Of a stretch of DNA of 64,000 nt, positions 33,585 to 43,365 are shown piece by piece. A program made the translations under genes and the position numbers. The notes beneath the pieces are model-generated. The model was not told the DNA's origin and searched no databases. It saw only the letters and a program-made list of their open reading frames with translations. Positions within the stretch are counted from its first letter, which is position 1. Each line of letters begins with the position of its first letter. The DNA lies in contig JAHFBG010000003.1 of NCBI GenBank assembly GCA_023250155.1, positions 1 through 64,000 of the forward strand, written 5' to 3'. This DNA is from Candidatus Melainabacteria bacterium (GTDB taxonomy: Bacteria > Cyanobacteriota > Vampirovibrionia > 2-02-FULL-35-15).

Positions 33585-34967
33585 TTAACTTTTCATTGGT
33601 GACATTGCTGGTTCTACATCGGGCAGATCCAAGGGCTTAACCCCTCTGAATGTTTGTAATATGTTGATAAAAAATAAGATGTTCCCAAACCACATCATAC
33701 TTCCACCAATTGCTCTAAAAATCCAGTATGGAACTAACTCTGTACTCCAAATATTTACTGGAATACCTGCATGCCATCCTGCTGACTGAACTAATCCTGC
33801 AATGGTAAATGCTGCATAAAAAATCCAAAAACCAATAAATGTAAGCCAATAATGAGCTCTTGCAAGAGCAACACTATAGAATTGATGCCCTGTAACTCTT
33901 GGAAAAATATAATAAATAGCTCCCCAGTCAAAAAATGTAAACGCTCCAAGAAGTGCTGCATGAGCATGTCCTGGAACCCATTGGGTAAAGTGAATGTACC
34001 AGTTTATACTTCTTGTGGCTTGAAAAGGTCCTTGTATACAAGTAATAAAATAAAACAATGCACCTGTTAAAACAAATCTTAAAGGTAGATTGTTTGCAAG
34101 CTGCCACCAGTTTCCTTTCATTGTCATAAAAAAGTTTGTTAGAACTGTAATAACCGGAATAACCAATGCCACACTAAATACTACTGCAAGTGCTTTAAGC
34201 CACTCGGGAACAGGGGACTGCAAAATATGATGTGTACCTGTAGGAGCATAGAAAAAAGCAATAGTCCAAAAACCTAACATTGAAAGGCTATGACTCCATA
34301 AAGGTCTTCCAGTAAGCTTTGGAATCATATAGTATGCTATCCCAACTCCAAGCGTAGTAAACCACATACCTAAAATATTATGTCCATAAAACCAGTTCAC
34401 AATACTATCATTTAAACCATCTAAGCGAACAAATGTTCTATTTCCTATAAAGTAAACTATTGGCATCCAAAAAAATGCACCAAGCATATACCAAAGACTT
34501 ACATAGAGTTTTTTAACGGTTCTAGTAATAGCAGTCATATAAACCACATAAGAAAGTGATAATAATCCAATTAGAACCATTACATCAATAGGTACTGGAA
34601 ACTCTGCATATTCACGACCTTCTGTATAACCATTTGTCAAACAAATAATTCCACCAATAATTGCAAGATTCCATACCAAACAAACAAAATTAGCAAGTTT
34701 ATTACTAAAAAGTTTTGATCTTGTGAGTGTAGGTATTATATAAAGAACAATTCCAATATTTGCCATTGAAAGCCAACCAAAAGCAACGGTATTTATATGT
34801 GTAGGCCTAAGTCTTGAAAAGGTAATCTGTGGAATACCCGCACTCATATCAGGAGCAGTAAATTCAATAGCTCCAGTAAGTCCCATAGTCATTCCAACTA
34901 TAAGCCAGATAACTGCTGTGAATATAAAATTTTTGCTTGCTGAGTTTTCTTTGTCAGAAAAAAACAT
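33585..34967 (-). CDS. ccoN: cbb3-type cytochrome oxidase catalytic subunit
   Basis: The 460-residue, 12-span heme-copper subunit reduces oxygen at a heme b3-CuB site. The first low-spin ligand lies in SRLRPTHINTVAFGW. CuB ligands are WFYGHNILG and APTGTHH; a Tyr six residues before the first H of the HH pair matches the cross-linked Tyr position of CcoN. WVPGHAHAALLG provides the heme ligands. It is the first gene of a ~7.6-kb minus-strand cluster running to the 48-codon gene. A possible promoter (TTGATT and TACAAT, 15 apart) lies near 35026-35052. Confidence 0.95.
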   Translation of the reverse strand: MFFSDKENSASKNFIFTAVIWLIVGMTMGLTGAIEFTAPDMSAGIPQITFSRLRPTHINTVAFGWLSMANIGIVLYIIPTLTRSKLFSNKLANFVCLVWNLAIIGGIICLTNGYTEGREYAEFPVPIDVMVLIGLLSLSYVVYMTAITRTVKKLYVSLWYMLGAFFWMPIVYFIGNRTFVRLDGLNDSIVNWFYGHNILGMWFTTLGVGIAYYMIPKLTGRPLWSHSLSMLGFWTIAFFYAPTGTHHILQSPVPEWLKALAVVFSVALVIPVITVLTNFFMTMKGNWWQLANNLPLRFVLTGALFYFITCIQGPFQATRSINWYIHFTQWVPGHAHAALLGAFTFFDWGAIYYIFPRVTGHQFYSVALARAHYWLTFIGFWIFYAAFTIAGLVQSAGWHAGIPVNIWSTELVPYWIFRAIGGSMMWFGNILFFINILQTFRGVKPLDLPDVEPAMSPMKS

Positions 34968-35430
34968 TTTTATTTTAATTTATTCCTAAAATTTTTATCT
35001 ATACTTTACAAACCTAAATAATTGTATAAAAAAATCAGAGAAATCAAGTATAAAAATTTGTTTTCTTTATAAACTCCATCTAAAAGATAAAGACAAATGA
35101 AATTAATTCGCAATTAAGATATTTTAAAAGTAAATATGTAATGTTTAAAAAGTATTATGAACCTTTCCTTGATCTTTAATCATCTCTATTAAATTTTTTC
35201 ATCTCCATTCTTACTCAAGATTTTTTAATTAAAGTACCAAGTCAAAAAAATGCATTGAATATCGGGAACACACAAGGAACAAATTTTTAAATTTGCTGAT
35301 AATAATTTTTTTCTTTTGTTATCACAAATACTTTCTGATAATGCACACAGGATAAGGCTTTCAAAAGGAACTAGATTTTTATTTTTTCGACATTGTAAAA
35401 ACGCAGCAAAATACTTAGCTGTAAATAACT
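34968..35430. other. Divergent intergenic region
   Basis: About 460 bases between ccoN (minus) and the methyltransferase (plus). It is very AT-rich with no convincing ORF. A minus-strand TTGATT/TACAAT pair near 35026-35052 could drive ccoN. I looked for an FNR/ANR box (TTGAT-N4-ATCAA) and did not find one. Confidence 0.5.
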
Positions 35431-36750
35431 ATGTTAAAACCTAAATATATTGAGCAAAGAGAGCCATTAACTCTTATTAAAAATGATCTTTTAAGGATTC
35501 TTGATGTGTCAGCTATTAGCAAAAATAGAGACGTTGCATGCAACGTCTCAACAGATTGTCCTTCTATAAGCAGCTATAACCTAAAAAACACTTGGAGGCA
35601 GAACTCTAGAAACTGGGGACACCCAATGCATAGCATGGCTTCACGATCTGGTTCATTTCCACCAGCACTTGCTGATTATTTCATAAATCATTTTTCAAGG
35701 GTTGGGGATCTTGTATTAGATCCATACTCAGGAAAGGGTACTACTTCATATCAAGCATGCTTATTGGATCGTGTTGGTTTTGGAATAGATGTAGCTCCAG
35801 AGGCTTATGTGCTAACAGGAGCAAAGGTTCATATAGTAAAACACATAGAAGCCGTCGAATATTTAAAGTCAATAAGATTTGGAATATCTAAAACAAATAT
35901 AAGAGATGTGCACCCAGACATAAAGGTTTTCTTTTCAACCAAAACCCTTGCTCAAATACTTGTAATCAAAGAAAGATTACTAGAGGATCTTGGAATAGAT
36001 ACAACTAAAATCAATTATGACAGTGGGCTTGTATTCCATCATGCAAGAACAAAAAAAGAACAATGTGCTCAATATTGGTTTGGTGTATTAACAGGCATTT
36101 TACATGGTTCTTCAAGCTATAGTTTAAGTCTGCCTTGTTCACACTCATTCTCAATGGCACCAAACTATACAAAGAACTATGCTAAAAAACACAATTTAAA
36201 AAAACCAGATAGAAACGTTATTCAATGCATGATTGAAAAGTCTCACTATTTACAAAGCTCAGGAATTGCACGTATAGGCGGTAAAGCATATCTAGGGAAA
36301 GCACAAGAACTACCAAAAAGCTGGGAAGAAAAATTTGATCTTATAGTAACTTCTCCGCCATACTTTACTGCACAAAACTATCCATGGGATAACTGGCTTC
36401 GTGAGTGGCTTTTAGGATTTGACTTTAAAGAAGTAAGAAAACAAACCACACAAACTGCAAGTTGTGAAAAATATTCACAAGCTATGTATGGTTTTTTAAA
36501 AGAAGCATATAGAGTTTTGAAACCTGGGAAAAGAGCTTTTGTAGTAGTAGGTGATGTTACAAAGAAATCAGGTGATGAAAAAATTATAATTAATACAAGT
36601 TCTATTATTTCTCATGAAGCTAAAAAAGTAGGTTTCAATATTGATTTAATAATCAATGATGATATACCACCAACAAAAAGATATAACTCTTCTTTTTTAA
36701 GTGTTAATCAAGGATTGCAAATAGATAGAATTGTTTGTTTGAAGAAATGA
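35431..36750 (+). CDS. Orphan DNA methyltransferase (N4/N6-type)
   Basis: The 439-residue protein has the SAM-binding motif DPYSGKGTT at 97-105 followed by GFGIDV, and the catalytic TSPPY motif near residue 308, so the SAM motif precedes the catalytic one. A further motif (YRVLKPGKRAFVVVGDV) lies in the C-terminal third. It should methylate adenine N6 or cytosine N4 in a specific sequence. No restriction enzyme gene is adjacent, which suggests a solitary methylase. A perfect 22-base palindrome lies within its codons 33-40. The ATG has no strong ribosome site. Confidence 0.85.
   Translation: MLKPKYIEQREPLTLIKNDLLRILDVSAISKNRDVACNVSTDCPSISSYNLKNTWRQNSRNWGHPMHSMASRSGSFPPALADYFINHFSRVGDLVLDPYSGKGTTSYQACLLDRVGFGIDVAPEAYVLTGAKVHIVKHIEAVEYLKSIRFGISKTNIRDVHPDIKVFFSTKTLAQILVIKERLLEDLGIDTTKINYDSGLVFHHARTKKEQCAQYWFGVLTGILHGSSSYSLSLPCSHSFSMAPNYTKNYAKKHNLKKPDRNVIQCMIEKSHYLQSSGIARIGGKAYLGKAQELPKSWEEKFDLIVTSPPYFTAQNYPWDNWLREWLLGFDFKEVRKQTTQTASCEKYSQAMYGFLKEAYRVLKPGKRAFVVVGDVTKKSGDEKIIINTSSIISHEAKKVGFNIDLIINDDIPPTKRYNSSFLSVNQGLQIDRIVCLKK
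35528..35549. repeat. Perfect 22-base palindrome inside the methyltransferase gene
   Basis: The arm GAGACGTTGCA is followed immediately by its exact reverse complement, without a loop. It is GC-richer than its surroundings and codes for RDVACNVS. Confidence 0.9.
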
Positions 36751-36752
36751 TC

Positions 36753-37358
36753 CTATTTTGCAATAAAATCTCTTACTTCATTTGTATCTAAAAATGTTGC
36801 AAAGTGCCTATTTAATTCACTTGTAGAAAAATTAGAATGTTTTTTCTCTATTTCTTCCATGGGATAAAAACTATTGTTTTTTTCTAGACCATAGCTTACT
36901 TTTGTACTAAAACCTACTATATTTCCAAATTCATATTTGTCTTTTATTTCAACTTCAAATCGTAAGAGTTCTGGCAAATGGCTTTCACTCTTTGTATTAT
37001 TAATTTCTATAGTTAATTTTTTGCCTTCAATTTTTGGACTAAGAATAAAACCTAATTTTGAATTCATAAGAACACTATCAAGTTGTTTTTTATAGTTTTC
37101 TAAATCTACTCTTGATCTAATTTCAAAATCTTTTAATTCAATATGTGCATCATCATAAACTGGTTTAAAATTCTGAGCCCCATATTTTCCACCAAAACCA
37201 TTTACTAAATCTACATAACCAAAAGATATAGTTTTTTTTAGCGGAACATCCTCGACTGTCTTATAAGATACTTGAAGTGGTTTACGCAAAAGAACTTCTC
37301 TTCTTGGTTCTGTAAGAGGTTGTTGTAATAATTGTTTTAGACTTAAAAGAATTGCCAC
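36753..37358 (-). CDS. Unknown soluble protein
   Basis: The longest frame begins at a TTG (37409), but an AAGGAG site at 37369-37374 lies ten bases before an in-frame GTG at 37358, so I place the start there (201 residues). The protein is a mixed alpha/beta product with alternating charged and aromatic residues and no signal peptide or membrane span. No family was recognised. It is convergent with the methyltransferase, two bases away, and divergent from the leader-bearing family. Confidence 0.6.
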   Translation of the reverse strand: MAILLSLKQLLQQPLTEPRREVLLRKPLQVSYKTVEDVPLKKTISFGYVDLVNGFGGKYGAQNFKPVYDDAHIELKDFEIRSRVDLENYKKQLDSVLMNSKLGFILSPKIEGKKLTIEINNTKSESHLPELLRFEVEIKDKYEFGNIVGFSTKVSYGLEKNNSFYPMEEIEKKHSNFSTSELNRHFATFLDTNEVRDFIAK

Positions 37359-37533
37359 AGCTTTGTGACTCCTTATATTCTCTGAATTGGAAAAAGTATA
37401 GCGTGTCAATCTTACTTTGGCAATACAATATTTAATAAAATTTTTACAATTGGGGCAATGTTTTTAAATATTCTTGTATTTAATTCACATTTTAGTAGTA
37501 TTGATGTAATTAATGTAGGTTAAGAAATAAATC

Positions 37534-37590
37534 ATGAGTTTAAAAACTACATTTCAAAATATAGCTCTGGGTTCTGCAATTGATTTTTAA
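37534..37590 (+). pseudogene. Truncated relic of the MSL leader family
   Basis: An 18-codon frame, MSLKTTFQNIALGSAIDF then TAA, is nearly identical to the first 18 codons of the gene 111 bases downstream (MSLRTTFQNIALGSVIGF). It reads as a partial duplication broken at the leader. A function as a leader peptide is possible. Confidence 0.7.
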
Positions 37591-37644
37591 TCGATTTGGT
37601 AATATTAATGCTAATTATTATAAGTAAGAAGGAGAATTCAAGCC

Positions 37645-38184
37645 ATGAGTCTAAGAACTACTTTTCAAAATATTGCTTTAGGATCTGTCATAGGGTTTGG
37701 AGCTATCGGTACATCAAGTAATGCTTCAGCTCAAGAACAAGTTTCTAAGCCTTCAATAAAAGATATTGAAGACACACTAAACAATATGCCTATTCCGCCA
37801 GGACTAGTTCGTAGACTACCTAATTCACCACCAACATTTTATGAACGTGTCAGAGATACTTTTGGAACAAGTGAAAGAAAATCAATTAGTCGCTTTGATC
37901 ACTTTAAAGCAATGATAGAAAAGATGAAGAGTGATGGGGCTACAAAAGAAGATATTGAAAAAAAAATATTAGAAATTATAGACCAGCTCTCTATAGAACA
38001 TCAAGAAAGAACCCAAGAAATAAATTCCCAAATAGAAGATAGAAACCAAACAGGGATTCTATTAGGTCTTGGAACACTGAGTTTTATAGCTCTACTTCTT
38101 CTGGCTGATAAGGCATTAGATATGCGAGATTTGAATAATTCAAAAAAACAACTACCAAATTCTATTCCTACAATAAACAAATGA
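37645..38184 (+). CDS. MSL-leader membrane protein
   Basis: The 179-residue protein has a leader (MSLRTTFQNIALGSVIGFGAI..., likely cleaved at ASAQ near residue 30), a polar, mostly helical middle, and one C-terminal span (GILLGLGTLSFIALLLL) followed by a short basic tail. A ribosome site AGAAGGAGAA precedes the ATG. The last four bases overlap the next gene. It belongs to a local family with similar leaders at 38181, 38695 and 40540. Function unknown. Confidence 0.8.
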   Translation: MSLRTTFQNIALGSVIGFGAIGTSSNASAQEQVSKPSIKDIEDTLNNMPIPPGLVRRLPNSPPTFYERVRDTFGTSERKSISRFDHFKAMIEKMKSDGATKEDIEKKILEIIDQLSIEHQERTQEINSQIEDRNQTGILLGLGTLSFIALLLLADKALDMRDLNNSKKQLPNSIPTINK

Positions 38185-38498
38185 GAACCACTTTATATAA
38201 GCTCACAGCAGCAACAGCACTTGGACTAAGCAGCCTAAGTACTACAAATCAAGTTCAAGCAGATGAAGTGAAAAACATTACATTAGAGAAAAAAGGAAAT
38301 AATAAGCAAAAAGAAGATGGTGAGCTAATTTCCAATATAACTCACCACGTAGTCTTAGCTGGTGGACTTACAGCATTTGTAGCTGCCTGGTGGATAATGA
38401 TTGCAAACATATCTAAGTTTAAGTGGAGATTAGAAGACAAACTAGAAGGTAGTTTGGATAAAGGATCTAAGATGCAAAATAAGAAAGAAAAGGATTAG
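38181..38498 (+). CDS. Small membrane protein with leader
   Basis: The 105-residue protein has a leader ending NQVQADE near residue 28, a Lys/Asn-rich linker, one span (VVLAGGLTAFVAAWWIMIA) and a charged tail. Its ATG overlaps the previous stop (ATGA), so the two are coupled. The leader resembles that of the 221-residue relative at 40540 (NQVQAQE). Function unknown. Confidence 0.75.
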   Translation: MRTTLYKLTAATALGLSSLSTTNQVQADEVKNITLEKKGNNKQKEDGELISNITHHVVLAGGLTAFVAAWWIMIANISKFKWRLEDKLEGSLDKGSKMQNKKEKD

Positions 38499-38694
38499 CC
38501 TGAAAATCCTATAGCCAGAATAATTTTGGCCATGTTTTAATGCATGAACTAATTCACAAAAAGCTCTAACAATGCCTTAAAACTACATCTTTAAGTTTTT
38601 TAAACTAATTACAAATATCATACATCAGAATTACGTATTGTGTTATTATATACTGCTAATACATAGGGGTATTTATTAAAAAGGGAGGGATTTT

Positions 38695-39090
38695 ATGAGC
38701 TTAGAAGTTAATCCACTCAATAAGACAATACACAATCAATCATCTAGACCTGGTTTTCTTACAAAGCTAGTTGCACCACTTGCTCTTGGGGCTGCTGTAG
38801 CTTTTGGTGGGCAAGCTATTGCTGATCAACCACCACCAGATAATGCACAACCAGTTCAAAATGAACCAGCACCAGAGCAACCAGCTAACCCGTCATCACG
38901 CACTTATATCTGTAAATATGGCATAGGTTATCTACTTGGTATAGGGGTAGAAAAATTAATTCAAGCTGGTAAAAAACGACAATTGCAAGCTGAAATTGAT
39001 GATTTAACTGAAAGACTAAGTCGTCAACAAACTCCAACTATTTCTATAAAACCCATTGAAAAACCAAGTGCTGGTAATCCTTCTACTTAG
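38695..39090 (+). CDS. Small MSL-leader protein with proline-rich segment
   Basis: The 131-residue protein starts MSLEVNPLNK, has a hydrophobic leader ending QAIADQ near residue 44, a Pro/Gln/Asn-rich segment (45-68), a weak membrane-like helix (YGIGYLLGIGVEKLI) and a coiled C-terminal helix. A ribosome site AAAGGGAGGG lies seven bases upstream. Function unknown. Confidence 0.75.
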   Translation: MSLEVNPLNKTIHNQSSRPGFLTKLVAPLALGAAVAFGGQAIADQPPPDNAQPVQNEPAPEQPANPSSRTYICKYGIGYLLGIGVEKLIQAGKKRQLQAEIDDLTERLSRQQTPTISIKPIEKPSAGNPST

Positions 39091-39164
39091 ATTTTTTCAA
39101 GGAGAAAAATGAAATCATTTTACTTTTACTTATCCGTTGTCTCACCGTTATCCCAAATGGTTGA

Positions 39165-39201
39165 GAATCCAGAGGTATCTCTGGATTCCCGCTCTGGCGG
39201 G
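39165..39201. repeat. Double-hairpin REP-like element
   Basis: Arms GAATCCAGAG (39165-39174) and its complement (39179-39188) with a 4-base loop are followed at once by CCCGC-TCTG-GCGGG (39188-39201). It is GC-rich and intergenic between convergent genes. Similar GGATTCCCGC...GCGGGA units are common dispersed repeats in many bacteria. It may also end transcripts. Confidence 0.7.
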
Positions 39202-39295
39202 AGAAAGGAAATAAAGTAGGAGAAGGCATCTTGCTATTGAAGCATTTCGCGATGAAATGGAAAGACGAAAAAGAGCTGGAAGAAAATAAAACTAA

Positions 39296-40372
39296 TCAAA
39301 AAACTTTCTCTGTATTTAGCTTTCTAATTGATTTTTCACCATTTAATACCCTTACCTTAAGAAATAATAGTGTCATATATGCTTGCTCAAGAAGTTTATA
39401 TTGATTATCTTCTAATGGATTATCTATTAATGTACTACTTGTAGAACCATATTGTCTTTGTATAGTAGCTGGAAATCGTGGTTTTTCAGGGTGAGTTACT
39501 ACATATCTTGACTCAATATCAGCATGAATCTTTTCTCGTGGATATTTTAAGCTAATAAAAATATCCGATGGTTCTTCTTTTTCTGTATAATCTTTTAATT
39601 TAGATGCTGGACTGGTTATTAATCCATTTGGCTGTACTTCAATCGTATATGGACCAGAAATTCCTATACCAAACTGACATTCACTTGCATTAAAGTCTTC
39701 ATATTTAACATTCACTAGATCTAAAAACTGTTTTTGTAGATTTACTACTCTATCAGCAATTCCAGATTCTATAAGCTTAGTTTTTATTTCCTTGGCTCTT
39801 GATGTCACTTCTTTTGTAGACATAGTAAGCTGACTAAGTAACGAGGCTAAAAGTTCAATCTGACCATAGAACTCTAGTGGCATATTTTTTCTATTTCCTA
39901 CTGTGACATTAGGTCCAGTACTGTCTGAATCTCCAACAAAAAGTTCTGCATAAGAAGACAAATCTTTTGGTTCTTTATCAGCAAGCTGTGTAACTAGACC
40001 ATCTTCAAAACCTACATAAAACCTGGAGTTTTCTTTAAGTTCAAAATCATCACGAGTATCTGACTTCCATAAGAACGGTGCTTGCCAAAGTTTCATTACG
40101 TTTTCAGCTTCTTTTGAAAGTGGTGCATCTACTAATCTAGTTCTTGTAAATGTATCCAAATGGTGTTGGAGCATATCTTTGTGTGTAAGCACATACGATG
40201 GATGATTTGTAGCTTGTGAGCCTTGAATAGAAAGAGGAACTAAACCCGCTCTAGAAGCTCCTAAAACAATTCTTTTTTCTTCCCTGTTTTTAAAGTAATT
40301 CCAAAGACTATTATTTTCAGGAGTTATTACTGAACTCCCTGGTTTAAGACTAGATAGTGAAAGTGTTGACAT
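39296..40372 (-). CDS. Unknown soluble protein
   Basis: The 358-residue protein begins MSTLSLSSLKPGSSV and has no signal peptide or membrane span. The central part (YAELFVGDSDSTGPNVTVG, then a helical segment SQLTMSTKEVTSRAKEIKTKL) and the beta-rich C-terminal third (FGIGISGPYTIEVQPNG, IFISLKYPREKI) do not match a family I know. The ribosome site AAGGAG lies 10 bases upstream. It is flanked by the MSL leader family, which may be coincidence. Confidence 0.7.
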   Translation of the reverse strand: MSTLSLSSLKPGSSVITPENNSLWNYFKNREEKRIVLGASRAGLVPLSIQGSQATNHPSYVLTHKDMLQHHLDTFTRTRLVDAPLSKEAENVMKLWQAPFLWKSDTRDDFELKENSRFYVGFEDGLVTQLADKEPKDLSSYAELFVGDSDSTGPNVTVGNRKNMPLEFYGQIELLASLLSQLTMSTKEVTSRAKEIKTKLIESGIADRVVNLQKQFLDLVNVKYEDFNASECQFGIGISGPYTIEVQPNGLITSPASKLKDYTEKEEPSDIFISLKYPREKIHADIESRYVVTHPEKPRFPATIQRQYGSTSSTLIDNPLEDNQYKLLEQAYMTLLFLKVRVLNGEKSIRKLNTEKVF

Positions 40373-40539
40373 AGTTTATTCTCCTTAATAACTTTGAATA
40401 ATCTTACTAAACTTAGACACTCTTAATCTAGTCTTACGAGTGTAGAACAAACTTATGAAAATTAAATTCCTCTAACAATACCTATTGTTTTAAAAATAGA
40501 TTTGTTAGTATTGAAACACTTTTAATTTAAGATGAAAAG

Positions 40540-41205
40540 ATGAGTTTAAATATTTCTAAATTAGTTAAAGCTAGTGTACTTGGCTCAGCTATTGGTTTTG
40601 GGAGTATGGCTATTCCTAATCAAGTACAAGCACAAGAAACCCCACAAACAAAAGTAGTTAATGTAAAACCAGCTCAAGTACCGATTCTTGCATTGGCAAC
40701 AGACGATATTATTCTAGGCAGTGCAGGAGTAGTGTTATTGTTAGGAATACTTATTGGGGTATGGACTTCAATAAGCGATTCAGGTTATGAAAAGAAGGTT
40801 AGAAAGATGAATGATTTCATGATTGATGAATTGTTAAATAACTTAGAAGATATAAAAATCAATCTTGAAAAAGACTTAAAGAACTTCAAATTTTCTAAAC
40901 CTGTCAATCTTAGTGAGGTGTTTGTATCATTAAAAGAATTCTTACACAAAGAACAATTAAATATAAATGATAAACAACTTAAACTTTTACAAGCACTAAC
41001 TAATACTGGTAATTTATTAGAAACTTTAAATGATAAAGAAGTAGTTTCAACTCCAGAGTGGCAAGAGTGGGCTAGAGAACTTACCTCTAAAACAGAAGTA
41101 TTCAAAGCATATTTGGTTCATCAATTATCAACTGAAAAAGAAGTAAGAGAAACTCAAACCCAAGACACAAAACCAAATTATCATATTCAAGAGCTTGGGA
41201 GATAA
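40540..41205 (+). CDS. MSL-leader membrane protein
   Basis: The 221-residue protein has a leader (MSLNISKLVKASVLGSAIGFG, cleaved near VQAQE at ~31), one membrane span at ~52-75 (IILGSAGVVLLLGILIGVW) and a long helical, charged C-terminal region. The leader matches the relative at 37645 in LGSxIGFG. It ends three bases before the convergent acs stop. Function unknown. Confidence 0.75.
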   Translation: MSLNISKLVKASVLGSAIGFGSMAIPNQVQAQETPQTKVVNVKPAQVPILALATDDIILGSAGVVLLLGILIGVWTSISDSGYEKKVRKMNDFMIDELLNNLEDIKINLEKDLKNFKFSKPVNLSEVFVSLKEFLHKEQLNINDKQLKLLQALTNTGNLLETLNDKEVVSTPEWQEWARELTSKTEVFKAYLVHQLSTEKEVRETQTQDTKPNYHIQELGR

Positions 41206-41207
41206 CT

Positions 41208-43163
41208 CTACTCTTCATCCTGCACTCTTAATTTCTCAAGTACACTCATATCTTCAAGAGTCGTTGTATCACCTACTGTTTGCTTACCACTTGCTATATC
41301 ACGAAGAAGCCTTCTCATGATTTTTCCTGAACGTGTTTTAGGAAGCACTTCTGTAAACCGTACTTGATCAGGCTTTGCCACTGGTCCTATTTGTTTTGCT
41401 ACATGTTGTTTTAATTCATCTGAAAGCGTTGATTGATGATCACTTGCTGATTGTTTCAATACTACAAAAGCACAAAGAGCTTCACCCTTTATTTCATCTG
41501 GATACCCTACTACAGCTGCTTCTGCTACAGATGAGTGACTCACCAATGCTGATTCTACCTCCATAGTACTAAGCAGATGCCCTGAAACCTTTATTACATC
41601 ATCCACACGCCCAAGCATCCAAAAAAAGTCATCTTTATCTTTGTGGGCACCATCACCTGTAAAATATGCTGATTTAGTTCTTGACCAATATGTTTGCACA
41701 TAACGTTCATCGTTTCCATAAATCGTTCGCAACATAGATGGCCATGGTTTTTTAATGACCATATATCCACCTTGATCACTTGGCACTGAATTTCCATTTT
41801 CATCAACTACAGAAGCAAATATTCCAGGAAGCGGAACTGTAGCTGAACCTGGTTTTGTAGTCGTAATTCCAGGTAGCGGTGAAACTAGAATTCCTCCTGT
41901 TTCAGTCTGCCACCAAGTGTCTACGATAGGACATCGCTCTTGTCCAATATTTTTGTGATACCACATCCATGCTTCAGGATTAATGGGCTCTCCTACTGAA
42001 CCTAATAAACGCAAGCTGGATAAATCATACTTCTTCACCCATTCAGAACCTGCTTTCATAAAAGCACGAATTGCAGTCGGTGCTGTATAAAAAATACTTA
42101 CTTTGTTTTCTTCAACAATTTTCCAGAATCTACCCCAATCAGGATGGTTTGGTGCACCTTCATAAAGAAGAGTAGTAGCACCACAACTCAATGGACCATA
42201 TACTACATAACTATGTCCTGTAATCCAGCCAACATCAGCTGTACACCAATAAGTATCTTTATCCTTAATATCAAAAACCCATTTTGTAGTTTGTGTAACC
42301 CAGGTCAAATATCCACCTGTAGTATGTAAAATACCTTTTGGCTTACCAGTAGTACCCGATGTATATAGGATAAACAAGGGATGTTCTGAATCTAATTCAC
42401 AAGCTTTGTTTTCCAATGATGCATTGTTAATAAGTTCATGATACCAATAATCACGACCACTCTTTAAATCGATTTTGTTTTTTATTCTTTGAACAACAAT
42501 TACTTTTTCTACAGAAGAGCATTTCTCTAAAGCATTATCAACATTTAGTTTTAGAGGTACTGCTTGTCCTCTACGATACCCTCCATCTGCTGTTATAACC
42601 ATCTTAGCTTTAGCATCGTTCACTCTATCTAAAATAGCTTCCTGGCTAAACCCTCCAAAAACTATACTGTGAACAGCTCCAATTCTTGTACAAGCCAGCA
42701 TTGCAACTACAGCTTCAGGAATAAGTGGCATATAGATTACAACCCTATCACCATCCTTAATTCCAAGATTTAAGAGAACATTACTAAACTTACAAACTTC
42801 ATTAAACAATTCCTGATAAGTTATTGTTCTTTTTTCATCATTTTCACCTACCCAGATTAATGCAGTTTTATTAGCTTTATCCTTTAGGTGTCTATCTAAA
42901 CAATTATAAGAAACATTTGTTTTTCCACCTATAAACCATTTACTAAAAGGTTCTTTCCACTCCAGAACCTTATCCCATTTTTTAAACCAGTGCACATTCC
43001 TTTCAGCAAGCTCAGCCCAAAAACCCTCAAAATCTGTATTTGCTTTTAACAATAACCTTTCATATTCTTCTTTTTTCAGGTTAGCTTGTTCAATAAAATT
43101 TTTATGTGGAACAAATATTCGATTTTCTACAAGAACTGATGTAATATTTTCTTGAGTAGTCAT
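41208..43163 (-). CDS. acs: Acetyl-CoA synthetase
   Basis: The 651-residue ANL-family enzyme makes acetyl-CoA from acetate, ATP and CoA through acetyl-AMP. Full length. Visible: [33 protein letters not shown] region, the P-loop [11 protein letters not shown], the acetate-pocket Trp in [11 protein letters not shown], the hinge [13 protein letters not shown] and the C-terminal RSGKIMRR with the catalytic, acetylatable Lys. It lets the cell use acetate and would feed the PHA synthase pathway nearby. The small TA pair lies just upstream on the same strand. Confidence 0.97.
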   Translation of the reverse strand: MTTQENITSVLVENRIFVPHKNFIEQANLKKEEYERLLLKANTDFEGFWAELAERNVHWFKKWDKVLEWKEPFSKWFIGGKTNVSYNCLDRHLKDKANKTALIWVGENDEKRTITYQELFNEVCKFSNVLLNLGIKDGDRVVIYMPLIPEAVVAMLACTRIGAVHSIVFGGFSQEAILDRVNDAKAKMVITADGGYRRGQAVPLKLNVDNALEKCSSVEKVIVVQRIKNKIDLKSGRDYWYHELINNASLENKACELDSEHPLFILYTSGTTGKPKGILHTTGGYLTWVTQTTKWVFDIKDKDTYWCTADVGWITGHSYVVYGPLSCGATTLLYEGAPNHPDWGRFWKIVEENKVSIFYTAPTAIRAFMKAGSEWVKKYDLSSLRLLGSVGEPINPEAWMWYHKNIGQERCPIVDTWWQTETGGILVSPLPGITTTKPGSATVPLPGIFASVVDENGNSVPSDQGGYMVIKKPWPSMLRTIYGNDERYVQTYWSRTKSAYFTGDGAHKDKDDFFWMLGRVDDVIKVSGHLLSTMEVESALVSHSSVAEAAVVGYPDEIKGEALCAFVVLKQSASDHQSTLSDELKQHVAKQIGPVAKPDQVRFTEVLPKTRSGKIMRRLLRDIASGKQTVGDTTTLEDMSVLEKLRVQDEE

Positions 43164-43167
43164 GAAT

Positions 43168-43365
43168 TCACTTCCTTCTATCAGTCATTTTAAGTCTTTT
43201 TTGAATTTTGTTAAATTCTTTATCAACCTTAGGATCATAAAGCTTATCCCACAACTTATCACTCAATGTATGAGTTTCCCAAAATTTCCTTTCTTGATCT
43301 TCTGATTTAAATTTAGGAATCTCAGAGAGTGCTTTAACCTCTAATATTTTTTTTCTTCTTTTCAT
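43168..43365 (-). CDS. Antitoxin of a BrnT-type toxin-antitoxin pair
   Basis: The ATG at 43365 overlaps the toxin stop (ATGA) and has GGAG before it; a TTG at 43374 is less likely. The 65-residue protein has a basic start and [22 protein letters not shown], the signature of the CopG-type antitoxin family (PF12441). Such antitoxins bind the toxin and their own promoter. Confidence 0.8.
   Translation of the reverse strand: MKRRKKILEVKALSEIPKFKSEDQERKFWETHTLSDKLWDKLYDPKVDKEFNKIQKRLKMTDRRK

Noticed and set aside
34968..35430. FNR/ANR box expected upstream of a cbb3 operon
   Set aside because: Inspected for TTGAT-N4-ATCAA; no acceptable match found.
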